From the NCBI GenBank assembly GCA_007026445.1, contig VDMD01000035.1, forward strand, positions 246,014 to 310,013: a stretch of DNA of 64,000 nucleotides. The letters are read 5' to 3'. This document shows, piece by piece, positions 11,530-24,128 of this stretch. The notes under the pieces are model-generated. The model was not told the DNA's origin. It saw only the letters and a list, made by a program, of their open reading frames with translations, and searched no databases. Source of the DNA: Schizophyllum amplum (taxonomy: Eukaryota; Basidiomycota; Agaricomycetes; Agaricales; Schizophyllaceae). A program made the translations under genes and the position numbers. Each line of letters starts with the position of its first letter. Within the stretch, counting starts at the first letter, position 1.

Positions 11530-12162
11530 ACTGAATCCTCTATGCATCATGGTGTCCGTCCGCTGCGAATGGCTGTCAGAACTCATTCATATCTACAAGG
11601 GAGGCGCGCGCACCTTCAAGTCGAGACTTGTGGGACTCATTGCGAGACTCGTCGCACTTGTGGGACTCGTCGGACTGCGGGGGCTTTGGGGCGGTTCCAT
11701 GTCGGCCTCTCAGAGGGATGATGCCTCGGTTGTGTCAGTTCTCTCGCCCCACCAGGCGATGAAGAGAAAGAGAAGAAAAGGGGATGGGGGTAAGAAGAAA
11801 GAGGGAGGGTTGAAAGCTGCGACGGCGACGAACCCGCAAGGCCTGTTGCCCTTGGTAGCAACCTATGTGATCGGCCCGCGGTCGATGACATATGGCGATG
11901 CAGTCCGGTGCGGGACCGGGGACCTCGCCGACCTGAACGAGCCCCAAACTTTGCCTCGTGCAGGAGCGAGCAGATATACAACGGAACTGTGAAGTCCAGG
12001 GGGACTTCGTGCAAGAGCTCTCACTAGTACTGATGTTCATGGATGAGATGCATTGGACTCAATACGGCACCAAATAACGAACAATAGAAAGCTCCCGCGC
12101 AAGTCCCGCGGAAGTTCATCGCGCAATTCGAAGGAGATTGCGGACGTAAGGAGTCAGGAAAC
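11530..12162. promoter_or_regulatory. Upstream region of the bestrophin fragment (unit 1)
   Basis: Read on the minus strand it contains GTATATCT near 11975 and a long CT-rich leader (about 11750-11820), as in basidiomycete promoters. The equivalent in unit 2 is 23385-24037. The truncated gene could therefore still be transcribed. No separate gene is seen. Confidence 0.4.
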
Positions 12163-12339
12163 GATGTGGCACTGGCTATCGCATGATGCGAGATCGTTGG
12201 ACTTGGCGATCAAGAGAGGCGCATGCAGGCGTATGTAGGCGTACATAGGCGTCGGCGCTCGACACGACGGCCGCCGAGAACGAAGCCGCCCAAAGGCAAC
12301 TTCAAAGGCCGAACAGCGCACGAGTCCCCGCCGTACTTA

Positions 12340-13545
12340 CCACAAGTCCCCTCCATTCCCCTTCTCCTCCCTCCCCACCATTCCCCTTCTCCTTCGTCCC
12401 CTCCCATCCCTCCCCTTCTCATTCGTCCCCTCCCTCCCCTTCTCCTTCGTCCCCTCCCCCCTCTCCCTTCTCCTTACCTCCCATCCCTCCTCCCTTGTCT
12501 CCTCCTCCACCGCTCGTCTCGTCTCTACCTCCCCCTCCCTCCTCCCTCCCTTCGCGCGACCAGTAATCAGAAAACACACATATATTGGGCAATACATGAG
12601 CTACACCTATGTGCTAGAAGATCCCTCGCCTTTGCAAGTTCCCCTCCACCTCCCGAGAACGCCCCTCCGCGCTCGCAAATGCGCCCCTTTCGCTCTGAAA
12701 AACACCCTTACCTTCGCATTGCCCTTCCTCACCCTCAAAGTCGCCTTGCGTGACTCTACATGCATCCCCCTTCCGCAAAAAAATGAGGCCCCTCACCTCC
12801 GGAGATCCCCCTCCCCTCGCGCATATTGTAGCTTCGAATGCACCCCTCCCCCGCTCGCGTGATCACCACCCCTTCGCGTTCAAACGACCCCCTCCGCCTC
12901 CAAAACAAGGCCCCTTCCAACCAGCCCTCGCCATCCCCTTGCTCACCTTCACATACATCCCCCTTTCGCGAAAAACAAGGCCCCTCACCGCAGACCCCCC
13001 TCCCCTCATCCGAATGTACCCCTCCCCCCGCTGGCGTGAAAACTACCCCCTTCGTTCTCACACACCACCCCCTCCATCTCGAAAAAACGTCCTCGCATAC
13101 CCCCTCCCGCCATTTAATAACACCACTCCCCTCCCAACCTCGCAGCCCCCTGCCTTGCCTCTACATGCATCCCCCTCTCGCGAAAGGGCAAGGCCCCTCA
13201 CCTTCGCAGACCCCCTCCCCTTGCGTAAACTCGATAGCACCGCCGCCTCCATCTCCCACCCCCCCTCCTCCACCTCGAAAAAGCGCCCCCTCCGCCCTCG
13301 TATACTCGCCCCGCCCTTGTATACTCCCCCCTCCGCCCTCGCATACCCTCCTCCACCGACGCATACCCTCCTCCGCCGTCTCACCCTCCCATCATCAGGC
13401 CCTCTCATATCAAGCCCTCTCGCCGTCTTGCCCTCCCGCCCGTCGCCAATTTCCCTCCCCTCCCGCCGTCTCGCCCTCCCATCCCCTTCCCCCCCTCCCA
13501 TCATCTCGCCCTCCCTTCGTCTTCTACCCCCCCTCCCATCGCTAA
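12340..13545. repeat. C/T-rich tract and C-rich degenerate repeats (unit 2)
   Basis: This is the counterpart of 230-1625, with the same order of blocks and several expansions or contractions. The CATCATCAGGC repeat is largely decayed here. No gene is supported. Confidence 0.8.
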
Positions 13546-14318
13546 TACGCGCGCAGCTACGCAACAAGATCACCTACAACAACAATCAGCGCGCCTCCAA
13601 AAGGCTAGGGAAGAAGATGCTACCTGGAGCGGCAGGCGGTGACTGTTTGAAGCGGCAGACGACGACTGCTTCTGGTGCGAGGGGTGGCGCGCTCGTCCCA
13701 ACACAACGACAAGGGGGCAGGGGGCGAGCATGACGACGACGTCAACCGTAGGTCCACCACCAATGCAAGCGCGCCACGAGGGCGGGGCCGGGCGACGGCG
13801 GCGGTGAGGCCGCAGCGTTGCGATGTCGACATCACCTGCAGCCATAATCAACAGGTGAATGGCCAGTGAGGGCAACGAAGACGTACCTAGCGAGCTGTCC
13901 TCGTTATCGAGCGTCACCCCCGGTTCGGCGGCGTCAATACCGGGTCGGCGGCGTCAGTACCGGGTCGGCAGCGTCAATAACTCATCGGCGTCGATAACTC
14001 GTCGGCGGCGTATTCAACGCGTCGTCGGCGGCGTCCACCCCGTCCCGGAAATCTATCCAACGTGTTCAGTATAGACATAAGTAGAGAACAATGGAAAGCA
14101 CTCACCGTCGCGAGATATGTCAACTACCACGGCATAGACCTGCAATATGCAGTCTACCCGCAATATGCAGCCTACCTGCAATACGGGATGCAAATATAAC
14201 CTAAGAAACAAGCCAGTTAGTACAACGGCCTAGGTATATATAATAAACACGACGTACCGACAAGCAGGTCGTCGAGAGCGTGAATCAAGTCACAAGTCGC
14301 TGAGGCGAATGTGATTGG

Positions 14319-14740
14319 GTGTTTGCAAAGTTGATGTGCGGTGGTGAGGGTAGGAGACGTCAAGGAACGCCGCGAGGTAGAGCAAAGGCGGCTTAGGAAA
14401 TTCGAAGGTCCTGGAAGATTAGAGTCAGGACGACGGTCGAAGGGAGCGCCACAGATTGTACTCGCTGATCGCATCTGAGCGGTGAAGGGGGATGCGTGCC
14501 GTGTGTTTGCAAAGTTGATGTGCGATGGTTGGGACAGAAGACGTGAAGGAAAGCCGCGAGGAAGAGCAAAGGCAGCATAAAAAAGTAGAAGGTCCTGTAA
14601 GCTCACAGTCAGGACGACAGTCAAAGGGAGCACTACGAGTACCACTCACCAAATGTCTAGTACTTGTGGGTAAGCCGTGCCCGGTGTTTGCAAAGTTGAT
14701 GTGCGGGGATGACGAGGGCCTGCGCGACGTCCGAGGCCGC
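14319..14740. repeat. Three ~183-bp imperfect tandem repeats (unit 2)
   Basis: The start word is at 14319, 14503 and 14684, with the same 184 and 181 spacing as in unit 1. The triplication therefore predates duplication of the 12-kb unit. Confidence 0.75.
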
Positions 14741-17700
14741 GCGCGACGTCAAAGGCCGCGCAAAGACAACCGCGAAGGCGAAGCAATCCTGGAATATGGA
14801 ATCAGAAATAACGTCCAACGTGGGAAGGGCGCAATACGCACCTTGATGAACTCCAGACACCGTCGAACTCCTGCGGCTGTGAGGTATTTGTAAAACAGGC
14901 GGTCAAAAAACAATGAAATACGAAGGGAACAGACGCAATACGCACAACACATCTCTCTGCCGGCCCACCTGCGAATGACGAAGGCCTGCAACAGCAAAAT
15001 TAGTGACCAGAGCGCAGCATCAATGACCCGCGGACTCACTCTGCACAGTCGAACAGACGGGTGGAGGTCAAGGCGACGAGGGCGCGGCGACGACGAGGAC
15101 GTGGCGACGACGAGGGCGTGGCGATGCGTGCCGACGACGAGGGCGGGGCAAAGATGACATGGGGGAAGTCAACGACGGGAAGAAGCAGGGATGCTGCCTC
15201 CATCACCCCGCCCCCTCCGACTCTTATACACCGCCAACAAGCTTTCCAACCTCCTTGAAACGCACGTAAGCGGCTACCGAGGAGTCCCCAACGGCTACTG
15301 AGGGGTCAGCGGCAACCGAGCAGTCCCCCGAGAATCGGGGGTCGAGATCTACTTACGAAAGGGCGGAAGATTCGGTGGCGCAGCACGGCTGCCTGCTTTC
15401 AGGAGGTTGGTTTTCGAACATTGAACGCGCCCGTTTCCCTGGGTCGCCGAATGCGGCGTACCATGGTTGACGCGTGTCCATCAAGGGCGGGGATACTGCA
15501 AGTCCGCGGGGAAGGGCTGGCGACATGAACTTTGTGTCAAGGGCCCTCCCGCATTCGAGTCGCTTTGCGCTGTTCCAGATAAATTCCGCGTTCAGTAAAG
15601 CTTCACAGATCGATATCATTACGCACCCAAGCTCGGATCTGATGCGTCGCGCCGCCTGGCTCTCGGGATTTCGGTCCAGAAAAATCGAAGTGAACGATGA
15701 AGGGAAGCACGTAAGGCCTTTCCCCATCGGGAATCCCTTGTTGTTGAACTAAGCATCGCCGTTGAACGCGCCTCCACAGCGTCGCCCGCCGCCGTGCTCG
15801 CACTCAGCTCAGGTACAAGCATGCTCGGGCGCATCGGAGACACGTGTATCCGGGAGGAATTCAGGCTGCCTGCGGGCTGTAAGTCGCCGTGAATGAGCTG
15901 GGAAGTGAAAACGAACTTCATGGCGAGGGTGCGAGGGCAGCGCGGTCTCTCTCGTGTCGGGTCGGTGATACGGGGACCCGAGTAGGCTAGCGTTGTACGA
16001 TCCGAGCAAGCGGCGAGAGCGGAAATGGACGCCAGCAGGATGGAAGATTCGGCGCGTCGACAGCATGTATGCGCGATGGCGCGTGTGCAGTGTGCGGCTG
16101 TCGGCGGTCGGCGTCAGATCGTCAAAAGCTTTGAACCTCCTGAATGAGTCATAGGCGTTTCAGGAAGACCGATTGGTGGATGATTGGGAGGTCGGCGAGG
16201 TAGGGGACGACGAGGAGAGGGTGGTGCACTGTGCATTGTACAGAGCGGAGACGCGCTCAAAACTTCGTAGACAGAGTACCACGTATGTCATAAGCAGCGT
16301 GTGGTACAAATATCCGTCGCCCGAGACGAGACGCCCTTGGTACGAGCGGGGCGAAAATGACGCCACATAATAAAGTCGACGCTCTTCGCGTCGTAGCGCT
16401 CGCAGCCGGTCGCGGAAAGAGGTGCAGCATGGCGAGACTGGGCCAATTTCGCCTGTGCATCCAGTTTTCGGTGAGTGATATTTTCAGGGGGTATGTCAAC
16501 TTACGACGGTGAAGACGTCGAGTTGCACACTCAAACATCCTCGAACTCCCGAAACGATAAGACAGAACATTGATCTCGCCCATCGGTGCAGCGTGCCCGA
16601 GTTCTGAAGCGAGATGATGTCGAATAAACATCCGCACGACCCATCGCGGCGCTTGGCGAGAACGCGGTCGCGCTCCGGAAGGTGGAGACGCGCGTTTTGG
16701 CGTGCGGCGTGAATGTTCTTGAACTTCCAGCGGATCCAGGCTGGTGGCGGCGTACTGGAGTTAGAGGTAGAGATCGAGGAAGTTTGGGAACCGAACAGCG
16801 TTTTGTCCGAGCCGGCGGAGGCGCGCGATGGGTGGGATGGACATGGATGATTGTGACAAGTTGAACTTCGGCGCGTCGGACCGGCTGCGACGATCATTAT
16901 ACATCTTGTTCCCGCCCCTCATCATCGCCGAGGACGACGTTCACGTCGACCTCGACCTTCCATTCTCACCGGGAACTCAATACTCAACTGTGACTCGCCT
17001 GACATACTGTTTTTGATTCTGTAAAGAGTGCTGCCCACCTCCAAGTTGACGAGTGGCGCGCGCACTCGTCGAGCTCACCCGAACAGCACCTCAAGTCCGA
17101 AGACCGTGCTGATCGGCTACGTACTTGAAGGCTATCTAGGCTACCGACCCGCCGGCCCTGATCAACGGTCTGAGGACGTCATGCGTCTGAATATGGTAGC
17201 CCTTGTTCAACCTGCCGAGGTGGCGCGCACAGCGCCCATCGCCGCGCAACCTTCGACGTACCGTCTACAGAGCCTCGGCAGCATCACGATTCCCGCGAAA
17301 ACAGTGACGTCTAACTACTCGTAGTACATGTGCGGGAAGGACAGCGACACGAGTGAGTGGAATACTTGAAGTTCAATGTTGATGAACTGTGCAGGGACAG
17401 TACGGATGAGCGCAGCATTCACGGCACCATCTCGTGCTTCCGTTCTATCAGCGACGTCATCGTATTCGGCTCACGAGATGAAGAGTCGGCGGCGGAAGTG
17501 CACGAGCGAGATGCGCAAGAACGGAATATTCAGGAGGTTGGAATTGTGAGTGCTGAACTTCCCTCTGCGAGCAAGGTCGGGTTGCATCGCTGCGCTGCTG
17601 TCACTGATGGTGGCGCGGAATAACGCGGACGTAGTGCGATGATGTATATCATGCTGCGCGCGCGTTTCACTGACGCCCGGGGATGGAAGATTCGGGGTGA

Positions 17701-18565
17701 CAGGCGAGCGGGCAGGTGGGGGAAAGGTCTGGCGGGCAGGTCGAACGAGAGAGTCCCGCGTCGAAAGTCTCATTGCCACCCCATTCCGTTGTGCTGATTT
17801 CAACGAGCTGCATGCTCGAGTATGACAACAGGGCATCTTCTAGGACGGGCGAGAGGACAATGCTTTGCTCGTAGTGTAACTCAGTTCACTTAGTGAACTT
17901 ATGCAGCCAGAAATCAACCAATCGCATGCATCCGCGCATCGCTTCCGATTGGGTACTCATCTTCCGTACGTCAAACTTCCGAGGAACTGCTTGTGAGGTT
18001 GTAAAAGCGTGTGTACATGCCGCAGAAGGTAAGAATTTCTGCGCGCGCTAGTTGCGCCCCGGCAGCGATGTTGTGCCAAGTTCAGCGGATCCAGTCCTGC
18101 GGCCGCGCTCTAGATTTCAATGAAATATCTGTCAATTGAGCGGAGCCGAATAGTAGTTTTTGGCGGTGAGGACAGCGCGCGCTGAGCGTGGGGGAGGGTA
18201 GACGATTCCCATCAAGTTCAACTTCGGCGCCCGGACCGACCGCCGAGTCCATTGTTCTGCTTGCTCCCGACCGCCACGAGCGTTCGCGCGACTTTGCCAA
18301 ATGTCGCGAGTCGTCTCGCCCAACTCAGTGCTGATCTCTCAGCCGTTTGTGGCTCTCATTCTGCGGCGCGCATGGCCGAATATTTGAACGTCTCCGCTGG
18401 ATGGCGCGGCGGGCGCTTAATCCGCGGCCGAATAACGACACCATTGTTGACGATCGGGTCGTCGAGATCTGCCACGTACGATAGTAAGCATCTTGCTCGG
18501 CTCCCTCTAGCGCCGAGACCAGTATATATGCCGCCCCGCAACGAACTTTTCTCTTTTCAACCATC

Positions 18566-21113
18566 ATGCCCCCTTCCTCCCTGACGCGCCCGCCGTCCGT
18601 ATCGTCCTCCTCCCTTCTTCGCCACCGTCGACGACAACACTCAAAGCCCTCGTGGATGATAGGTGAGTAGAACCCGACACGGGCTCTCTCTCTGTTGACT
18701 TACACATTCCCAGGCTATGCTCGACAGTGCGGGCGGTAGCGACTTCGCGTTGTCGCCTCTCGATGGGGCGCCACATATCACTCGCAGTGTACGCTGTGTG
18801 TCGGAGATGACGTTGTATACCTCGACACCGTGTCCCCAAGACATCGCCCGCCACTCGGCGCTCTTTGTCCCCGCTACGCGGGAGGAATCCTGTGTGTTGT
18901 TCTTTTCCTTGGTACGTTTTCCTTTGCAGTTCTGTCTTCTCATGGACTGACACAGAACGTAGGACCTGGGAAAGTCGTGCGTCGATCGCACGCGTCACGG
19001 CCGCCGTTGCATGATATACTATTGTCTTATAGTTCGGCAAGGTTTTCTCTTCGCTGTGGACTCTTCACTGACGTTTTGCTTAGGGGTCTCGACGACGGGG
19101 CGGCAGATGACGCCGCCCCCGGATGCGGGACGACGGAGACGACCGCGCGGCCGGAGGCCGCGCACGGGGGCGGCGCGCAGCGCCGCCATTCTCTCCGGTG
19201 AGTTTCCTCAGTTGGTTCGCGGCACGCCTTCTGACTGACTCGACGGCTAGAAATCGGGCGGAGGGTCCTCTGCGACGGTGCGGGCGCTCGCGCCGCTTCC
19301 GGCGCCCGCTAGGACGCGGGACGAGGGGACGATCGCGCGGCCGAAGGCCGCGCCATAGGGGCGGCGCTGCGCGCCGCCACTTTCTGTCAGTGAGTTACCC
19401 TTCGCCCGCTGCATTGTTTATGCATTGACGTTTTGGTCAGGACCGTCTCAGCGACGGTTTGGGAGTTAGTGATGTCGCCGTCGGACGAGGGAAACGACCG
19501 CGCGGCTGGAGGCTGCGCGCAGGCCGAGCGTGTAGCCATTTGACTTCTGTGAGTCATGATAATGGGATTCCGTAGTCTCCTCGCTGAATTTGTTCAAGAT
19601 CTCGTGGACCGTTACCGTGGCCAATGCATGTCGAGGTCTTTGTCGGGAATCGAGCTTGTTTTCAGTGCGTCCTCACGTCTCTCTCCTTATGCCTCGGTCA
19701 CTCACCCTCATGTAGATCACTTCGTCGACGTGTTCGTTATTAAGCGAGTGTCAATCACATCGACGGCGGTCACGTCGAAGGCGCGCTACACGAGGGGATT
19801 GTCTTCCAGAGGCGCGTCTCCTTCGGACGTGGCAAAGACCTCCCGAAGACAGGCAACTTTGGGTTCGGCATCCAGGAGCACAACATAGAGCGCATTGCCC
19901 AGGTTGTAAGTAGGACGTACATTGAGGAGGTTTCTGAGATGAACGTCCATTGCAGGAACTTTAGGCGTCGAGGCCGTCGAGCCAGTACGTGGACTCCTCT
20001 CTCTAGGCGATGAGTATACAGATCGCCGTCCGGCCAGCAAGGTGCGTGTCTTACAACGTTGTACTATGTCACATCGCTGACTGGCCACCTCCGTAGGCGA
20101 TGAGTATATGTATGGACGTCCCGCGAGCGACACGGTCGACGGCGGACGATCGGGACACGCTCGACGCTGTTCATAACGTACTCGATGTCGCAGTTACCGT
20201 CCTGTCAAGGCCCCCAAGAACCTGCTCACGTTTGCCGACCACCCTCCAATTGCGTCCATCACCCTCCTTGCGTCGCGGCCACCGTCGTCTGTGCAGGCAG
20301 TGACTAGTACACCTATTGCCGTCCGGCGAGCGAGGTAAGCCAGATTGTCGTATGCTATGATCTGTTGCTAACCTCTTGCTAGTATAAGCCGTCGACGGCG
20401 ATTAGTACTCATTCGCTTAGGCAATGAGTATATGTATCGTCGTCCGCCGAGCGTCGTGCTCGACGCATCAAGGCGCGCGGCGTGCTCGACGGTCCCCCAA
20501 GGCCTCGACGCCGTCACGAGGCAGTGCATCTGGGACTTCAGGCCCGCGTACGAGGCGGCGGCTTAGGCGATGAGTATATACATCGTCGTCCGGCGAGCAG
20601 CCCTTTGGTGAGTGTTTACTCATGGAGCATGATCCTGAGCTGACCGTCATTGTAGATGTAACGTTCGTGTACGAGGCCCCGGCTTTCCAGCAAGTGACTC
20701 CGTCCATGCCGATTGTGCCTCAGGACGGCGGGCTCGCCCTTCGCTTGCGTCTTTGCCGTACGCATCCGACCATCCCGCCAAGCGATGAAGCAACGTATCG
20801 CCGTCCGGCGAGCAGGGCGTGTCGCCCGGCGAGCAAGGTGCCGTTCTTGTGAGTGCGGCGCTCTATTCACTCGTATTCCGCTGACGCGATCTCGCGGCTC
20901 TGCTATCGACGTCGCCCTTCGACGTCGGGATCGTCGCCGCTCTCGGGGACATGCTCATGACGATCGAGGTCGACTCTGGGGGACGCTCTCGACGTGCTGA
21001 AGGCCTCTTGCGACTTTGGCGGTATGCTTAGGAGTCGGTGCGGGGCCGTTGCGAACGTGTTCGGGGACTTTGTGTCATGTATTTACACCAGGGCACTATC
21101 GCATTGCAGTTAG
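18566..21113 (+). pseudogene. Decayed multi-exon gene of unknown function (unit 2)
   Basis: This is the unit 2 counterpart of 6661-9275, with the same TATA box, CT leader, exon-1 donor and repeated GCGATGAGTATA exon-like blocks. The exon starting near 19084 is open here where unit 1 has a TGA, but exon 2 has the same early TAG. Deletions near 19910, 20200 and 20880 remove parts present in unit 1. Both copies therefore look non-functional in different ways. Confidence 0.4.
19145..19378. repeat. Pairs of GC-rich hairpins in exon-like repeats (unit 2)
   Basis: Palindromes lie at 19145-19163, 19169-19187, 19334-19352 and 19360-19378. The last reads GGCGGCGC-TGC-GCGCCGCC, the exact reverse complement of its unit 1 partner. 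The third is the reverse complement of its partner apart from one base. Confidence 0.75.
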
Positions 21114-21850
21114 AGTAGGGCAATGCTGTAACGTCGAGTAGCTCAGGAATACAACGATTTGAAGACTTTACGATGACTTGAAGTGAAATCTATACAATGA
21201 AGTTGAACTCGTTGAACTTGCGTGACCGCGGGAGGCTTGGCGCGGGGATGAGAGGGCGCGGGAACTCGGGCATGAAAGGCACAAAGGCAATTGTATTCGG
21301 TTACCTACGACTACCTACGCCACCAAACAACTCGACCTAGAGGACTGGCCTCCCTCCCGCACAGGACGACTGCCCTCCTTCGCACGAGCGCGCCCCCGCT
21401 TTCGCGACGTCGATAGCTGCAGAAACAAGGTGAGTGCAGCCAGGACGAAGGCTCGTACGCCGCTCTCCTCCGCCCCTACTCGGCTGCCCTTCGCACAAAC
21501 TCGCGCTATCCCTTGAGACGCGTGCACCCTCGCAGTCCCGCACTCGTCGCGACCGAGTAGGCGGGGAGCGGCCGGCAGGGCGAGGAGTATAAAAACCCCT
21601 CCCACCTTGCCCTTCCCTTCACCATCCCTCCCCCCCTCTCGCCTTGCCGTCGCGCCGTCGCGCCATCGCGTCTTCGTCCTGCCGCCATGCTGCTCGCCGT
21701 CACGCCGCAGCTCTACTGGAGGAGCCATGCTGGTTGGGGTTCTGCTGGAGGGGGTCATGCTGTTGGTATGCCGGGGCTATGTTCGTCGAGGACTCACTTG
21801 TCGAGGGTATGCCCCGGCTTCGTCTCGTCCCGTACCTACTCGTAGTCGTC

Positions 21851-21906
21851 GTGGCACGCCCCCGGACATGGACCCCTGTAGGGGGAACCCATGTCCGGGG
21901 GCCCAC
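21851..21906. repeat. Long perfect hairpin with a nested palindrome (unit 2)
   Basis: It is identical in sequence to the hairpin at 10021-10076, although the surrounding sequence differs by point changes. It occupies the same position next to the truncated bestrophin gene. Confidence 0.85.
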
Positions 21907-22067
21907 AAAAGGAGGGATGGGCGCTAGACACCTATCAAAATTCATGCCGGTTCACCGCCCTACAACATCACGTGAGCACGACGAGGAAAACGAAAAGATA
22001 TGGGCGGCTCAATAGCCTGCGGAGCCGTTAGTCCGGGGTTCAAGACAATAGAGCAGACTCACTTCAG

Positions 22068-23384
22068 TTATGCGACACGGTGCTGTTGATCATCCGCGCG
22101 CGGAGCTTCCGACCGCCCGCGCTCCGTCAGACACTTGACCAGCAACGAGAACGGGAAGAGGTCCAGGATGTAGAACTTGGGCGGCATGCTCGCCGGGAAC
22201 AGAAATTGCTCCTCCGATGGCGCGAGCACCGTGCGCTCCTTTTCGGCGGTGTTGTCCTTCTCCATCGACTCCTTCTCCTTCTTGAGCTCCTTCTCCTTCA
22301 GCTCCCTCTTCTCCCTAACCTCCTTGTGGTCGTCCTTTTCGCCGCCGAAGCCGATGTTCTCGAGCACGGCGGTCAGCCGGCGCTTGGGCATCGGGGTTGT
22401 GACCGGCGTGGGTAGGCCGCCGCGCAGGGGGATCCGGCCGCGCGTGCTGGACGCGTTTGAGGTGCGCCGATGGTACGCTTGGGCAGCGGACGCGTTGGAC
22501 GAGCGACGTTGCGGCTGCCCGTGGCCGTTCTCTCCCGATGGCTCCGGGATACCGGTGAGGTCCGGGTCCGCTGCGATACCGGAGGGCAGCGCGTAAGCGG
22601 GAAGGAACTTGACGAGGTAGTACAGATCCCTATGATCGATGTTAGCCGGGTGGCGCAGCAATACATCTGTATCGGCTCACGTGTAGAAGATACCGTCTGC
22701 AAGTCATGTTAGGTTGCGTATGTACACAGGCAATGAAGTGAACGCACCTTCTCCGCGCAGATAATGCTTGACCGCGACAGCATACGCCTCGAGAAGGTTG
22801 ATGGCCGTCTTCTTTTCGATCATGGCGCGCGCCCGATCTTCAGGGTTCTCCGGATCTGTGCACAGAAGCATTGAGGAAGTGTCTGTAATCGCGAGGTAAG
22901 GAGGCGTACTGGGCACATGGAACCATATCGTCCGCGCGAACGTCCGGTTCGCCAGGATGATCTGCGACCAAAGGCGCCGGCCCTCGTTGTACCGCTCGAA
23001 CGACGAGGTGGTCCGGTACGAGATGATGAAACCGAGCACGGTACCGACGCTGCAGAGCTGGATCAGCAAAAGTGATGAAGGGGGAACGTGCAGGCCGCTT
23101 ACACGGTGAGAAGAGTGGACTGGATCCATATGCCGTAGTCGTTGTGGTTGAGTACGGTGATGAGGGTCGCCCAGGCAGAGAAGAAGATGAGGATGTGCCA
23201 GCAGCGGAACAGAGCTGTGGCGAGGACGGCATTGATGAAGGACGCGCCGGGGCGGCGACGGGCGGCAACTCTGGAGGGTCGTGAATTTAGTATCCCGTGT
23301 ATAATGAAAAGACACAGGCGCCATGGGCGTAGTGTCCCCGTAAGCCTGGGGAATCGGAGGATCATCCACTCACGGATCGGCCAT
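22068..23384 (-). pseudogene. 3'-truncated, frameshifted bestrophin-family gene (unit 2)
   Basis: This copy keeps the exons and signatures of the unit 1 fragment (MADP start at 23384, SFERYNEGRRLWSQ, LYYLVKFLPAYALP). It has lost 20 nt, corresponding to 10287-10306 of unit 1, within the final exon. The frame shifts after CLTERGR and stops within about 15 codons. Intron 1 is also replaced by a longer, different sequence. It shares the unit 1 break at the same exon-intron border, so truncation came before duplication and the frameshift after it. Confidence 0.8.
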
Positions 23385-24037
23385 ACTGAATCCTCTATGC
23401 ATCATGGTGTCCGTCCGCTGCGAACGACCGTCAGACTTCCTTCATATTTGCAAGGAGGAATACGCGCGCACCTTCAGGTCGAGACTTGTGGGACTCATTG
23501 CGAGACTCGTCGCACTTGTAGGACTTGTCGGACTGCGGGGGCTTTGGGGCGGGTCCATAGTTAACGATATGCCGGCCTCTCAGAGGATAATTCCTCGGTT
23601 GTGTGTGAGTTCTCTTGCTGCCCTCGCCCCACCAGGCGATGAAGAGAAAGAGAAGAAAAAAGGGGATGGGGGTAAGAAGAAAGAGGGAGGGTTGAAAGCT
23701 GCGACGGCGACGAACCCGCAAGGCCTGTTGCCCTTGGTAGCAACCTATGTGATCGGCCCGCGGTCGATGACATATGGCGATGCAGTCCGGTGCGGGACCG
23801 GGGACCTCGCCGACCTGAACGAGCCCCAAACTTTGCCTCGTGCAGGAGCGAGCAGATATACAACGGAACTGTGAAGTCCAGGGGGACTTCGTGCAAGAGC
23901 TCTCACTAGTACTGATGTTCATGGATGAGATGCATTGGACGGCACCAAATAACGAACAATAGAAAGCTCCCGCGCAAGTCCCGCGGAAGTTCATCGCGCA
24001 ATTCGAAGGAGATTGCGGACGTAAGGAGTCAGGAAAC

Positions 24038-24128
24038 GATGTGGCACTGGCTATCGCATGATGCGAGATCGTTGGACTTGGCGATCAAGAGAGGCGCATG
24101 CAGGCGTATGTAAGCGTACATAGGCGTA
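24038..24128. repeat. Start of a third unit; right end of the tandem array
   Basis: About 90 bp repeat the beginning of unit 2 (GATGTGGCACTGGCTATCGC and following) almost exactly. Similarity stops abruptly after TACATAGGCGT, where units 1 and 2 continue with CGGCGCTCGACAC. This is therefore the right-hand boundary of the array and a junction to single-copy DNA. Confidence 0.85.

Larger units (their letters stand above)
1..12162. repeat. 12-kb tandem array, unit 1 (left end outside window)
   Basis: Landmarks recur in the same order and orientation in the next 12 kb: C/T-rich tract, CCCCTCCC-rich tract, 18-bp repeats, 184/181-bp triplicate, the ATG at 6661, GC hairpins, a TATA box at 9750, a 56-nt hairpin and a bestrophin fragment. 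The offset between copies drifts from about 12145 bp at the left end to about 11840-11905 bp elsewhere, so the units differ by many indels. Position 20 onward matches 12163 onward, so the window opens close to a unit boundary and the array probably continues to the left. The unit looks like a segmental tandem duplication. I found no transposase or reverse transcriptase in it. Confidence 0.9.
12163..24037. repeat. 12-kb tandem array, unit 2
   Basis: This is a second, diverged copy of unit 1 in direct orientation. It lacks the 109-bp duplication of unit 1 and its G-rich minisatellite, and has only two of the 18-bp repeats. It carries a 20-nt deletion in the bestrophin fragment and inverted versions of one hairpin pair. 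Substitutions are scattered over coding-like and noncoding parts alike, which argues that most of the unit is not under strong constraint. Confidence 0.9.

Noticed and set aside
1..24128. LTR retrotransposon, rDNA or large DNA transposon as explanation of the 12-kb units
   Set aside because: No reverse transcriptase, integrase, transposase or rRNA-like sequence was recognised, and no terminal repeats bound a unit. A telomeric TTAGGG tract is also absent.
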